Below are positions 1-11,532 of a stretch of 64,000 nt of DNA, piece after piece. Numbering within the stretch: position 1 is the stretch's first letter; each line of letters begins with the position of its first letter. The stretch is from contig CDMY01000263.1 of NCBI GenBank assembly GCA_001179505.1, positions 72,208-136,207 on the forward strand, given 5' to 3'. This DNA comes from Vitrella brassicaformis. Its lineage: Eukaryota > Sar > Vitrellaceae. The notes beneath the pieces were generated by a model, which did not search any database, had not been told where the DNA came from, and worked only from the letters and a program-made list of their open reading frames with translations. The position numbers and the translations under genes were made by a program.

Positions 1-403
1 CCATCCCCCCCCCCCCCCCCCCCCCCCCCCCTTGGAAGGTCAGTCTGAAAATGATGCCCTCTCCCCTCCCTCAAAAGATTGTATCATCCGTTGGGTACAT
101 GAAGCAGCGTAAATCACACCGACCGACCACACATGGAATAAGCTAAGCTACCACCGGACAAATGCATGCCATCCATCTACATCTCATCACATAGGCTCCC
201 AGCCCACACGGACGAACATGTGCGGCTCGGCGGGTGGCTGACTGCAGGCTAGGATCAGTTAGCACCATAACACAGCAGAGCACAGGGCCTCTATCTATGT
301 CTGGCTACGCTACGGACCTATCAACCCTACCGCGGTACTCTTACGTACTGCAGCCAGGCCAGGCAGTCGAGCAGACCAGTGGCGCCCGCCCCTTTTTTGT
401 TAT
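1..403. other. Intergenic stretch with a 27-base poly-C run
   Basis: Positions 5-31 are an uninterrupted run of C. The rest holds no reading frame I can support and lies downstream of the stop codon (404-406) of the first minus-strand gene, so it is its 3' flank. Confidence 0.6.
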
Positions 404-3299
404 TTATATTTGTGTGTCGAGCCACGACTGGAATACCTCCCATTTGGCCGTGAAGGAGTCATCCCCCTCCGCTTCTGACGACCAGGCCGGGTATTGATCG
501 TCCCCTGACCAGGTGATCTGGGTGGCGCCCCCTCGTGCCTTCATGGTCCAGAGCTCAGATGTCACGGAGGTGTCCGACTGGTCCTTTGGGATGGCACGAA
601 CGACGCCGAAGAGCACCCCGGAGATGAGCTCCTGCTCGTCACCCACCTCCGTCGCGGCAAAGAGCGAATTGTATCGGAGGTCGCAGCCCGTCCTGCACAC
701 AGAGAACACAGACAGCCAGCTAGGCAGACAAAGATGCATACGTTCTTGTTTGTCCATCCATCCATCCATTCTCATTGATGGGATGGCGGTTTCGTGCTCA
801 CTCACTTGATGAAGAGCTCATCTGCTCCCGTCTCCGCGTCCTGTGTCGTGTGTCAGGGCGGGATATAAACACACGGAGACACACACAGCAGTACACAGAC
901 CGAGATACATGACATGAATGACCCATTCATTATTCTGTGTTCTTGAGTGTGTACGAATGCTTCAAATGTCCAGCAGCCCTTCGCAAAGCCTGCAGGCTCG
1001 AATGTCACGGGATTCCGTCGACCTACACCATACAACAGCTTCTTCTGAGCTGCAACATAGCACAACAGAACCCAACACGCAGCATAAGCGAAGAGGCCGG
1101 CTCAACACGGAAGCACCTGGCTGAAGCGCTTGACGTCAGTCGGTCTGTCCGTCAGTCTGTCTGTCTGTCTGCGTGTCCTTACTTTCACTTCTGCTGAGTG
1201 TGGGAATGCCGTTAGCGATGAACGTGTCGTTTCTTGTCCATATCGACTCGAGAACAAATGAGTCCTGGTCCTCCGGGTCCCTTTTGAACTCGAACTTTTG
1301 AATCCCCAGAGGGGAGTCACCCAGCAGCACCGCTATCAGACTGCGGAATTGAGGATCCAGTAGCGACTGCACATCCACACGAGACACACCAGATTGACGG
1401 CCGATGGGCTGTCTCTTCTACGTGCTGTGCTGTGCTACTCTTAAGTGTGCGCACTGACTGCAACCGTACGTACGTACAGGTGGAAGGGCATCGCCGAGTA
1501 GTTGCGTGAGGAATGCAGCCAGCACCTCAAAGAAGGGTTCTGCACCTTCGGCCACCTTAATGCCCTCGTCAGTCAGGGCGTCATTCACCACGTACAGGTC
1601 CGTGCCGTCGGCTAACACGGACTGGTGAACACACACAAAGGCGACAAACAGACAGAGAGAGGTAGGCAGGTGAGACGTGGAGACATCCATCAGGTAGTAT
1701 AGCTAGTCATTCACCTGGTCCGAGAAGGAAGAGAGCCCGTCTGGGAGACCCCCGAAGGTGACCTCCGCAAAAGCAGCAACCGAGCCATCATCCGCATGGT
1801 AGACCACCAATTTCTGTGGATCTGACCCATCCGTGATGACTGCAGGCAGACACATAGCGACCCGACCAGGTAGATAGGTAGACAGCTATGCAGGTAGGCA
1901 GTCATTTCCCTTACCGATGAAGAGTTCTCCGTCAAGATCGATAATTGTTGGGGAGCTGCCGCTGCCTATGGGAGTGATCCTGCCGATGGCCGGCTCGTCG
2001 ACGCTCTCGTAAGCCGATGCCCATATCACCTCCAGGACCCCATCGGTGGGATCCGCCGACGCTGTGAACTGAATCCTGAACACCTTGTTGTCTTCACCAT
2101 TGCCGGCAGCCGACGCCCCCGTCACGGCATAGATGTTGCCCAATTCATCCACTGATATCGAGTTCGTCACAGCTGTTCGTTCACATACAAAGTAGCGAAT
2201 GTCCACACGTATCGTATCTGGCAGTGCAGCTCATGTGTCGGTCTGCCCGTCTGTCTCGTGGTTGACGGCCGGCTTACCCGGGAGCTCGCCGCCGTCTTCC
2301 TCTTGGTCCAATGCGACGACGTTGGACACCTCCGTAAACGTCTCTGTCTCCCTGTCAAAGCTGAGGACTCCCACCTGGGCCCTGAATGTGATGTAGGCCA
2401 TCAACAGAGACGACGAGTCCGTGTCCCCGGCAGCAGGGTACAGTGGCACCACCGCATAAAATCGGTCGTCCTCTATGGTCGTATCCAGCCTGTCGGACCC
2501 GTCGAAGAGGAACTCGGCGGCCACTCTGATATCGGAGAGAAACTCGCCCTCCTCTGCGTCAGAGAGAGCGAAGATACGGCGGCCATTCGGATTGAAGTAG
2601 TAGTTATCGCTTGTGACGAACGAGTAGATGCCGTGAGGTGTGATGTCGATGTCGGAGTCCGGCTTCTTGAAACAGTCCACGATGCCCAGATCCGTCGTCG
2701 TCCGCGACACCTTGCAGATGTCCTACACACCCGCATACACACGACATGGTGATGGTCAATCAATGGTATCTTTGTGTTTCGTAGAATCAGTCAGTCCGTG
2801 AGTCAGTCATGCAGTAACTGACGGTGAATGAGGACGACCAGAAGCCATCGGAAGTGTCACCCCCCTTTCTGTCGGTATAGAGGAGGGACGTTGGGCCCAG
2901 GAGCACTATTGGGTCGAACAAAGACTGCCTTGCCACGTCTAGCACTGGACCAAAAGGCCCTGACTTGAAGTCGCCTCTGTCGATGCTTGGCAGGTCGGTG
3001 CTTGAGGGAGTCAGGCACACAGCACAGGCAGACACAGCTGGAACGTTGATCTTCCGTGCCTCTCACCTTTGATCAGAGTATGAGTTTTGTAGAGCGATTG
3101 GCCACGCTGTTGTGGCGGGCACCCCAAGCCACACCACAGACAGACGAACCCATCTTGTCTTGGGGTCCGTGAGTGTATGCGAGTGCTGATTGATTCACTC
3201 ACCGAATTTCGCAAGATTGTCGTTTTGCGGCACCTCTTCGTTGATTTGTGAGCTGGCAAGGCCGCAGAGGGCCAGCAGAAGTACGATGGATGGACGCAT
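404..3299 (-). CDS. Secreted protein of unknown function, possibly beta-propeller-like (10 exons)
   Basis: I do not recognise this family. The ATG at 3299 opens a clear signal peptide (MRPSIVLLLALCGLASS), so the product should enter the secretory pathway. Exons on the minus strand: 3299-3203, 3037-2823, 2722-2278, 2172-1915, 1839-1715, 1621-1478, 1366-1183, 1022-955, 840-806 and 692-404. All junctions are GT-AG and every phase agrees, giving about 619 residues. Segments such as NSISVDELGNIYAVTG and SSPTIIDLDGELFIG (exon 4) resemble the strand-turn-strand blades of PQQ/WD-type propellers; that fold is inference only. There is no transmembrane segment after the signal peptide. It is followed on the same strand by the secreted oocyst-wall-type gene, so a role at the cell surface or wall is possible but unproven. 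Confidence 0.8.
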
Positions 3300-3870
3300 T
3301 GGCTCTGGGCAGTAGGTCGAACTTGGTCAATCTGGTCGGTACGCTGCGTAAATTCTCTTGCCGCGAGATAAGCGTGCACGTCTCTCTTGCCGCTGGTGAG
3401 ATTGCACGTCAACAAAGAAGTGTCTTGTGTAGTTCGAGTAGTGTCACGAACAAACAATGTCCCCCTGTCTGCCTTCCTCCCTCCCTCCCTCCCTGCTGTC
3501 ACATGATGGATGACCCAATTCACGCACACACTAAGCTATCCAGATGTCTGTGGGCACGTGTCGACTAAGACACTAATGTCCGTCTGCCGTGGGACACAAA
3601 CGATGCACCATCGGCTTGACCACAAGAATTATCAAACAACACTAACAAACACGTACACACCACCCACCCACCCACGTACATGTCATTCATTTACCCCATA
3701 CTATGGGTGTGGAACGGAACACCACAGCACGGAATAACACGAACAACGACACGCATCACGTGACAGAAAAAAGGATACTAATGCCACTAGCTGATACTGC
3801 AGACTAATCACTTAAAGACAAAGAGGCAGACCAGTGTTTGTGTGTGTGCGTGTGTGTCCCCTTCTGCCAC
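3300..3870. other. Intergenic region upstream of the secreted-protein gene
   Basis: It separates two minus-strand genes: the 3' end of the oocyst-wall-type gene at 3871 and the start codon at 3299. It contains short TCCC and CACC runs (about 3477-3493 and 3660-3676) but no supported gene. It must hold the promoter of the gene ending at 404. Confidence 0.5.
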
Positions 3871-5401
3871 TCAGTGGTGGCTGTTGGAGCCTCCCCTAAA
3901 GCTGTGGTAGTCGTATATGCAGCACACGGGCTTTTTCTTGCCAGAATGGTCGGCGTCGATGAAGGTCAGCTTGCCCTTGGCACACTTGTAGGCCACCGTC
4001 GCGTAGAGGGGCTTGACGCACTTCTTGTCGGCCTCGAGCAGCTCGTAGCCATGAGGGCACTTGTACTTGTAGCTCAGCTTCTTGCTGGCGTAGCACTTGC
4101 TGCCGTCATCAGTCAGCTTATACCCATACTTGCACTCGTAGTCGACGTCATAGGTCTTCTTGGCCACACACTTGTGGTCCTCCAGGTAGCCGTGCTTGCA
4201 GTAATGCGCCTTAGCTTCGTATTCGGTCGTCTTGCATCCCTCAGGCGTGAACTTGAAGTGCTGAAGCAATGACACGCAGACACACAGATGAGTATGTGTG
4301 TGCGCGGAATCGTCCAGTGCCGTGTTGGCGATGTTCTCACTCGACTCACTCACCTCTGAGCAGTAGTACTCGAGGTCGGCATAGTCGTATTTGATGCACT
4401 TGTGCGTCTCGTCGTCGAACTCAAAGCCGTAGGGGCACTTGGTCTTCTTGTCTTGATACTTGTCCGCCCAGCACTTGCTGTAGTCGCTCGTGAGGGAGTA
4501 GCCGGATGGGCACTTGTAGTCGGGATCATAGTAGGCCTTCTTGACACACTTGCGGTCGTGCAGTGTGTATCCGGCCTTGCACTTGGGGTAGTAGAGGGGG
4601 TAGCTGTCGATGATCTTGAAGCACTTGTGGCCCTCGAGGTAGCCGTGCTTGCAGTAGGGCACCTTCTCCTCGTACGTCGTCGTCTTGCAGCCCTTCGGCG
4701 ACTCATAAGAATGCTGCACACACACACACACACACACACACGGGAGAGGGAATGAAACACGCCCATCTGTCTGTGTGGCGTAGTGTGTTCACACACTCAC
4801 ACACTCACTCACCGCAAGGCAGTAGTACTCGAGGTCAGCATAGATGTACTTGAAGCACTTGTTCTTGTCGTCAGTCAGCTCGTAGCCGTAAGGGCACTTG
4901 TAGAGCTTGTGTTCATACTTGTCGGCGTAGCACTTGGCCCTGTCGGCTGTGAAGCCGTAGCCGTAAGGGCATTGGTACTCGACGGGGTAGTGCTCGTAAT
5001 CGATGCACTTGTGGCCGTCGAGCTCGCCGTATTTGCAGTAGGGGGTTTTCTTCTCGTAGACGTACCTGACGCAGCCCTCGGCGGTCTTCTTGGTGCCCTG
5101 CACCCACAATCAAAGGATCAAATCAAGGAATCAATCGATCAGCATAACACACAAGTGTCGGGTTCTGCTTGCGTCTGCATACCTCAGGGCAGTAGTACTT
5201 GATGTCCTGGTAGTCGTATTTGACGCACTTGTGTGAGTCGGCGTCGAACTCATACCCGTAAGGGCACTCGTAGTGCACATCAGCCTTCTTCTCGCACACA
5301 CCGTGTGTGTAGCCGTAACCGCCGTAACCGCTCTGGGCGGCAGTTGGAGGCACACATGCCAGCAGCAGCAAGGCCGAAGCACACAAGGCAAAGACGCCCA
5401 T
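3871..5401 (-). CDS. Oocyst wall protein (COWP-like), secreted Cys/Tyr-rich modular protein
   Basis: The ATG at 5401 begins a signal peptide (MGVFALCASALLLLACVPP) cleaved near AAQSGYGG. The mature protein repeats a module of the form CPxGYx(8-10)Cx(n)C, ending in a Tyr-rich block (YQDIKYYC, YADLEYYC). Spaced cysteines with CPxGY are typical of the apicomplexan COWP/OWP family, which builds the disulfide- and dityrosine-cross-linked oocyst wall. Exons 5401-5183, 5097-4813, 4713-4354 and 4260-3871 are each a multiple of three (219, 285, 360, 390 bases), so all introns are phase 0. This suggests growth by exon duplication. Predicted length is 417 residues. The long upstream frame to 5449 has no ATG, hence this start. 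The gene is divergent from the PKA regulatory-subunit gene across a 565-bp spacer. Confidence 0.9.
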
Positions 5402-5966
5402 AGTGACAGCTGAGAACTGGCGGATGGCAGCCAAGCGGGGCGGCAACAAGACGAAGAGTGCAGGGAAGTCGCTGTACTGGCTGTGTGTGGGTCAGGAAGA
5501 AGCTGTGTAAGTGTTTGTTTGCTGTGGTTGATGTCGGGAGCGGAAGGGGGCGAGTGATGAGGGCTGTTGTGAGGCAGTGGCTCCACTGCGTCGCCATGTG
5601 GTCCTTGGCGCTGATCCTTCAGGCTGAAGGACGCACAGAGAGAGGGTAGAGATCTCCCATGCGAACTCCGCACCCATATAATCCCTTTTTTTCCTGTCAG
5701 AAAGCATTGTAGCAGTGCGTCAGTGCCTTTCTACCCATCCCAGGCCAGAAAAGGCAACGCGACGAAAGAATTTTGCCCGATCGAGTGAGGATCGAACTCG
5801 TCTTTTTCTCGCTTTTCGCGAATTCGTTTCCGGACTTTTTGGCGCGAATCCTTTGTCCGTGGCAGGGCACCCCACCTCGAGCGAAGAAAAAGAGCGGAGC
5901 ACCCAGAAAGCATGGGACTGGGGGCTGTGGGGGCCCCCAGCCGAAGGCAACCAGCGGTCCTTCAAG
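5402..5966. promoter_or_regulatory. Divergent spacer between COWP-like and PKA-R genes
   Basis: It lies between two start codons facing away from each other and should contain both promoters. I see no gene in it. Near the plus-strand start there is an inverted repeat (about 5919-5941, arms CTGGGGGC and GCCCCCAG). Upstream is a T- and CG-rich tract around 5800-5840 (CGCTTTTCGCGAATTCG). Confidence 0.5.
5919..5941 (+). promoter_or_regulatory. GC-rich hairpin upstream of the PKA-R start codon
   Basis: Perfect 8-base arms CTGGGGGC / GCCCCCAG are separated by a short loop, ending about 25 bases before the ATG at 5967. If transcribed it would form a stable stem in the 5' leader. A function is inference. 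Confidence 0.4.
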
Positions 5967-8900
5967 ATGTCGTGGAAGATCAAGAGGGCATCGGTAGGCC
6001 AGACATCCACATGAGCGTCTCATCTCCTCGCCGTGTCGTGTGCTCAGGAGTACTATGCGCGCCATGGCATCCAGGAGCTGCTCACCAACATGCTGGTGGA
6101 GCTGGGCCGCACCCTGCCGGAGGAACCCATCGATGCCATGGTGAGTCACGCCCACAGAACGCATGAGGGCCACTCGAACAGAATGAGCGACACGCACAGG
6201 TCACCTATCTCCACGAAGCCAAGGCCCAGCGTGAGGCACAGTCATCGGCAACTGCGGCCGAAAAGGTCTCAACAAGGGGACAAGAGATTCGACAACACCA
6301 CTTGACTACCGTGTCTTCAGTTGACCCAGGGCATGAGTGGGCTAAATGGCGGCCGAGGGTCCAACACCGAGCTGTCACAGCGGGGATCCGACGCGGGAAT
6401 CAACTATGACAGCCCTGGGGAGGCCTCACCAGTACATGAGCCTGCGGGGCCCACCTATACACGCAAAAGAAGAGGTGAACACAGTCAATCATTCACTGTT
6501 ACCACGCCGTCTGGAGCTCGATGCCTGCCTGCCTGCCTGGCAGAGAACGTGTTTTCGGAGACCACAACAGACGAGGATCCTGACTGGAAGGCTCCAGTGT
6601 ACGAAAAATCAGAAGAATCAAAGGATTCCATCCTGAAGGTCGCCACTGTAGGACAAGTGTACCTTGAAAAGGGGGCGGTCGACCATTTTCTTCTCTCTGT
6701 GGCATCAGAGTTTGAACAAGAACATCCTGTTTGCCGAATTGGAGCCCGAGGAGGAGAAAGTCCTGGTCGACGCCTTCTTCGAAATCACATACAACGAGGG
6801 AGACCTGATCATCAAACAAGGTGGCACCACAGCGCCACTGGCAAACCATCTTATGCCTAGTTGCTGCTGCTCGTGGACAGGCGATGAGGGCGATCAGTAC
6901 TACATATTGGAGGATGGTGTGTGCGAGTGTTTCGTGCGCATCCCGGGCAAGGAGGCCGAGTACGAGAGCGAGCACGGCAAGTTGGTCTTCACCTACAACC
7001 CCGGCATGGCCTTTGGCGAGCTGGCTTTGATGTACAACGCCCCCCGTGCGGCCACCATCCAGGCCAAGACACCCGCCAAGGTCTGGGCCCTCGACCGCAA
7101 GACATTCAAGAAAGTCCTCCAGGTGTCGTCCCAGAAGGCTCGCGACGTGCAATTGGGCTTCGTGGATAAATTTGAAATGTTCAGTAAGCTTCGGGCCACA
7201 AGCCGGGGCCATAGTATGTATACCGAAGCACACACGTGCATTGCATCGATCGGTGAATTGCAGGCAGCCTGAGCCGTTTTGAGAAGCTGCGTCTGTTGGA
7301 GGCCCTCCGTGCTGAGCATTTCAGCGAGGGTGAGCGCATCATCCAGCAGGGGGACCCGGGGGACGCGTTCTACATGATCGAAGAGGTCACGCAGACACAC
7401 AAGACATGACTGACACACAAAGATCAGACAGAGACACGGGTGGTTGATTGCATTGGCCTGCAGGGCGAGTGCATGTGTGTTGTGGAGGACGAGAACGGCA
7501 ATGAGGTCGAATGCTTCAGAAGGCTGCAGGTAGGCAAGTCACGTTATCTGACTGGTGAGTGATGTGTCTCCGTCTAAATGATGGATGGGTGGATGCAGGG
7601 TGGTGATTTCTTCGGCGAGTTGGCTCTGTTGAGCAACAAGCCCCGGGCTGTCTCTGTGGACGCCGTGGTCGACACCAAAGTCTACACACTCGACGCAGAA
7701 GCATTCGGTCACACAGCAAAGCAACCTGAACAGTCATCGGACTCTGTGTATGTATGTTTGCTCGACGTGTTTCCCGATTGATCTTTGTTTTGCAGAGCGC
7801 TTGTTGGGCCCTCTGAGCGACGTTCTTCGCCGCAATATGGATTTGTATGCCAAGTGGATGGCCAAAGTCAAGAAAGAGGACGAGGGCGACGAACAGAGCC
7901 CGTCGTCACGGGACGTCGATACGACTCTCTCTGAAGTATGTGTGTATTTAGCGTCAGTGAATCGTCATTGAATTTGTATCGTGATTCACAGGCGACTCGT
8001 TCGCGTCACGATGACGAGGATCAAGAGCAGGAGGAGACCGACGAGTCGCCCGCCTCACGCACCGCATCACCCGAAGCGCAGAGCATTTACACCAGAAACA
8101 GAAGAGGTCACCACCAGATTCGCCTGGAAACAAAGTGTGATGTGTTGTTCTATGTATTGCCTCACCAGCGAATGTGATGGGTGAGAGTCTGGAGGACGAC
8201 GCCGACTTCGTGCCGCCGGTGATTCCCAAGACTGCCGAGGACGAGCAAGTCATCTTCTCGGCTGTCGGCAAGAACGTGCTCTTCAGCCACCTGGCCAAGG
8301 AAGAGACGCGTGTCATTGTCGACGCCATGGAGGCCAAACACTTGGAGCAAGGGGAACTCATCATCAAACAAGGTATATACATATATACGTGTATATAGGG
8401 CTCAGACAGACAGACAGACAGGCCAATGGTGGCCTGATGCGATGCGACACACCCAATGGACTGGACGGACACATTCATTCCTTTGTCGGTCCGCGCATGG
8501 CATGGCGGCCGGCCAGGGATGGCCTGCGAGATACGCCTAGAGACAGAGAGAAAGAGATAGGCCAGCTGTGCTTGCCCCGCCTTCACATGTTTTTGGGGGC
8601 TCACTGAGCTCACCCGCGCTGCCAATGTGTTGGTGCAGGTGACGACGGCAACCACTGGTACATATTGGAGGATGGTGTGTGCGAGTGTTTCGTGCGCATC
8701 CCGGGCAAGGAGGCCGAGTACGAGAGCGAGGACGGCAAGTTGGTCTTCACCTACAACCCCGGCATGGCCTTTGGCGAGCTGGCTTTGATGTACAACGCCC
8801 CCCGTGCGGCCACCATCCAGGCCAAGACACCCGCCAAGGTCTGGGCCCTCGACCGCAAGACATTCAAGAAGGTGCTGCAGCAGACGTCGCAGGCGACGCG

Positions 8901-11532
8901 CGACGTGCAGATGGACTTCATCAACCGCTTTGAGATGTTCGACGAGCTGTCCAAGTTCGAGAAGCTGCGGCTCCTGGAGGCACTCGAGGCCAGGTATGTC
9001 GAGGCCGGACAGCGAATCATCCAGCAGGGCGACACCGGACACGAGTTCTTCATGATCGAATCGGTCAGCCAAGCCAGGGAGTGGGCTGGGTGCACTGCAC
9101 CCCTTGACTTAGGGAGTCGGGTCGTGTGTACGTACCTACCTACCTACATGTGCATTGATTGCATGTACGCATACGAATACGCATATACGTGTGTGTCTCA
9201 TGTGTATGTACGCAACGCATGTGTGTACATACATATACATCCGTGTGCCTGTGCGTGTGCAGGGCGAGTGCAAGTGTGTGGTGACCAACGAGCACGGCGA
9301 GGAGTCCGAATGTTTCAGACGACTACAGGAAAGTGGCACACATTCATTGGTCGATCAGTGAATGAATGCTTCGTATGTGTGCCTCCCTGTGTCTTTTGGT
9401 AGGGTGGGGATTTCTTTGGCGAGTTGGCGCTTCTGCGCAAGAAGCCTCGTGCCGTGTCTGTGGATGCCGTGACGGACGTCAAGGTATACGTGTTGGAAGA
9501 GGAGGCCTTCGAGAGACTCCTCGGGCCCCTCGAGGAAATACTTAGGCACGTACACATGCATACACGCGTGCAGGCATGCTTACCGATGGCGTGGCGGGAC
9601 CGCCCCGGCACTGCACTGCCTGCCGTGTGCATTTGGTGTGTGTGTGTGTGTGTGTGTGCAGACGCAACATGGACAACTATGCCGTCTACATGAGGAAACT
9701 CGGCCTGCAAATCGAAGACGCGGGCGAACAACAGGTAGGCACGAGTTGTGCTGGCTGGGTCAAACACGCCAGCCCAGCAACAAGGGAACGTATTTTAAGA
9801 AACGTTTGTCGGAAGGATCCAACACGCCTTTCTATGTGTCGGCGTGGGTGCAGGCAAAGGAAGATGAGGCGCAGCAATACTCGGTGAGTGAGTGAGCAAC
9901 GAAGGGTAGAGCCCGCTGAGGGGGCCCTGGCTGGTCGTGAAGCGGTCCGTGTAGCATCAAGCACTTCGTGCTTTTGCATGAACCCTGAGATATTCGGCAC
10001 CTTCAGAGATTCGCCACTCCATTCTTTCCCCTCTGTGCTGGCTGCGGGGATCTGCTTTTATTGGTTGATTCGTGCAGGCTGTGTCCATGGCGGATGAAGG
10101 TGGTGAGGGCCAGGATGGCGATGCTGCTGATCTCAAGAGCGAATATGACGAGTCGGCACCGCCATCACCGACCGCAGCATCGGGGTAAACCAGACACGCA
10201 CTTACAGCGCCCACAAAGGGATGCCATGATTGTTCTTGCTGCCCTTTGCATATCAGGCCGCCTCCTGCCGCAGTGCGATCGAGGAGAGGTAAGACATGGA
10301 CTCATATTTGAGACTGACCCTGATCGATGGAGGCAAAACCCGCACAATAAAGACAGATGAATGCACACGGGTGCATCGTACGTCCCCAGCGCTCTGTCTG
10401 TTCATTGCTGTGCAATGTGATGACATTGCCCTCTCTGGCCTGTGGTTTATTCACCAGCGAATGTGATGGGTGAGAGTCTGGAGGACGACGCCGACTTCGT
10501 GCCGCCGGTGATTCCCAAGACTGCCGAGGACGAGCAAGTCATCTTCTCGGCTGTCGGCAAGAACGTGCTCTTCAGCCACCTGGCCAAGGAAGAGACGCGT
10601 GTCATTGTCGACGCCATGGAGGCCAAACACTTGGAGCAAGGGGAACTCATCATCAAACAAGGTATATGCATATATACGTGTATATAGGGCTCAGACAGAC
10701 AGACAGACAGACAGACAGGCCAATGGTGGCCTGATGCGATGCGACACACCCANNNNNNNNNNNNNNNNNNNNNNNNNNNNNNNNNNNNNNNNNNNNNNNN
10801 NNNNNNNNNNNNNNNNNNNNNNNNNNNNNNNNNNNNNNNNNNNNNNNNNNNNNNNNNNNNNNNNNNNNNNNNNNNNNNNNNNNNNNNNNNNNNNNNNNNN
10901 NNNNNNNNNNNNNNNNNNNNNNNNNNNNNNNNNNNNNNNNNNNNNNNNNNNNNNNNNNNNNNNNNNNNNNNNNNNNNNNNNNNNNNNNNNNNNNNNNNNN
11001 NNNNNNNNNNNNNNNNNNNNNNNNNNNNNNNNNNNNNNNNNNNNNNNNNNNNATGTGTGTCTCCCTGTGTCTTTTGGTAGGGTGGGGATTTCTTTGGCGA
11101 GTTGGCGCTTCTGCGCAAGAAGCCTCGTGCCGTGTCTGTGGATGCCGTGACGGACGTCAAGGTATACGTGTTGGAAGAGGAGGCCTTCGAGAGACTCCTC
11201 GGGCCCCTCGAGGAAATACTCAGGCACGTACACATGCATACACGCGTGCAGGCATGCTTACCGATGGCGTGGCGGGACCGCCCCGGCACTGCACTGCCTG
11301 CCGTGTGCATTTGGTGTGTGTGTGTGTGTGTGTGTGTGTGCAGACGCAACATGGACAACTATGCCGTCTACATGAAGAAACTCGGACTGCAAATCGAAGA
11401 CGCGGGCGAACAACAGGTAGGCACGAGTTGTGCTGGCTGGGTCAAACACGCCAGCCCAGCAACAAGGGAATGTGACAAGTGAGGACTGCACGACTTCGTC
11501 TGGCTGTATTTATCTCGCAGCAAGCAGAATGA
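5967..11532 (+). CDS. PKA regulatory subunit-like protein with three tandem inhibitor + cNMP-binding units
   Basis: Binds and inhibits the cAMP-dependent kinase catalytic subunit until cyclic nucleotide binds. Exon 2 (6048-6140) encodes a RIIa-type dimerisation/docking helix ([19 protein letters not shown]). Unit 1 has the inhibitor site RKRRENVFSE, then two CNB domains. The CNB-A phosphate-binding cassette [18 protein letters not shown] is intact. Unit 2 restarts with RNRRANVMGE (exon 8169-8372) and has CNB-A (8639-9063) and CNB-B. Unit 3 restarts with RSRRANVMGE (10257-10288 joined to 10458). Phases stay open through all units and no stop intervenes; the stop is at 11530-11532. About 1,100 residues are expected, against roughly 380 for ordinary R subunits. 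Odd features: a 300-N gap (10753-11052) removes much of unit 3; the intron at 9329 has a GA donor; those at 9546 and 11224 have GC donors. Alternatively these are separate duplicated genes. Confidence 0.88.
8162..9788 (+). repeat. Tandem duplication, copy 1 (PKA-R unit 2)
   Basis: This block is nearly identical in exons and introns to 10451-11470. Homology starts a few bases before the 3' splice site at 8168 and stops in the intron after 9734. Differences seen are mainly repeat-number changes in GACA and TG microsatellites. Confidence 0.9.
10451..11470 (+). repeat. Tandem duplication, copy 2 (PKA-R unit 3, gapped)
   Basis: Second copy of 8162-9788. The 300-N run covers what in copy 1 is about 920 bases (8455 to about 9374), including all of the CNB-A exon. 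Sequence beyond 11470 is unrelated and gives a stop codon soon after the last 3' splice site (11520). Confidence 0.9.
10753..11052. other. Assembly gap of 300 N
   Basis: The round size indicates a placeholder. Comparison with the paralogous block predicts about 920 missing bases. Confidence 0.95.

Noticed and set aside
5755-5830. Possible tRNA on the minus strand (GAGTTCGATCCTC resembles a T-arm)
   Set aside because: Only three of five T-stem pairs form and no acceptor, D- or anticodon stem can be drawn at the right distance.
9638-9661. Poly-Cys-Val reading frames such as those over TG/CA repeats (here and at about 3838, 4710, 19280, 44525)
   Set aside because: They are translations of microsatellites inside introns, not genes.
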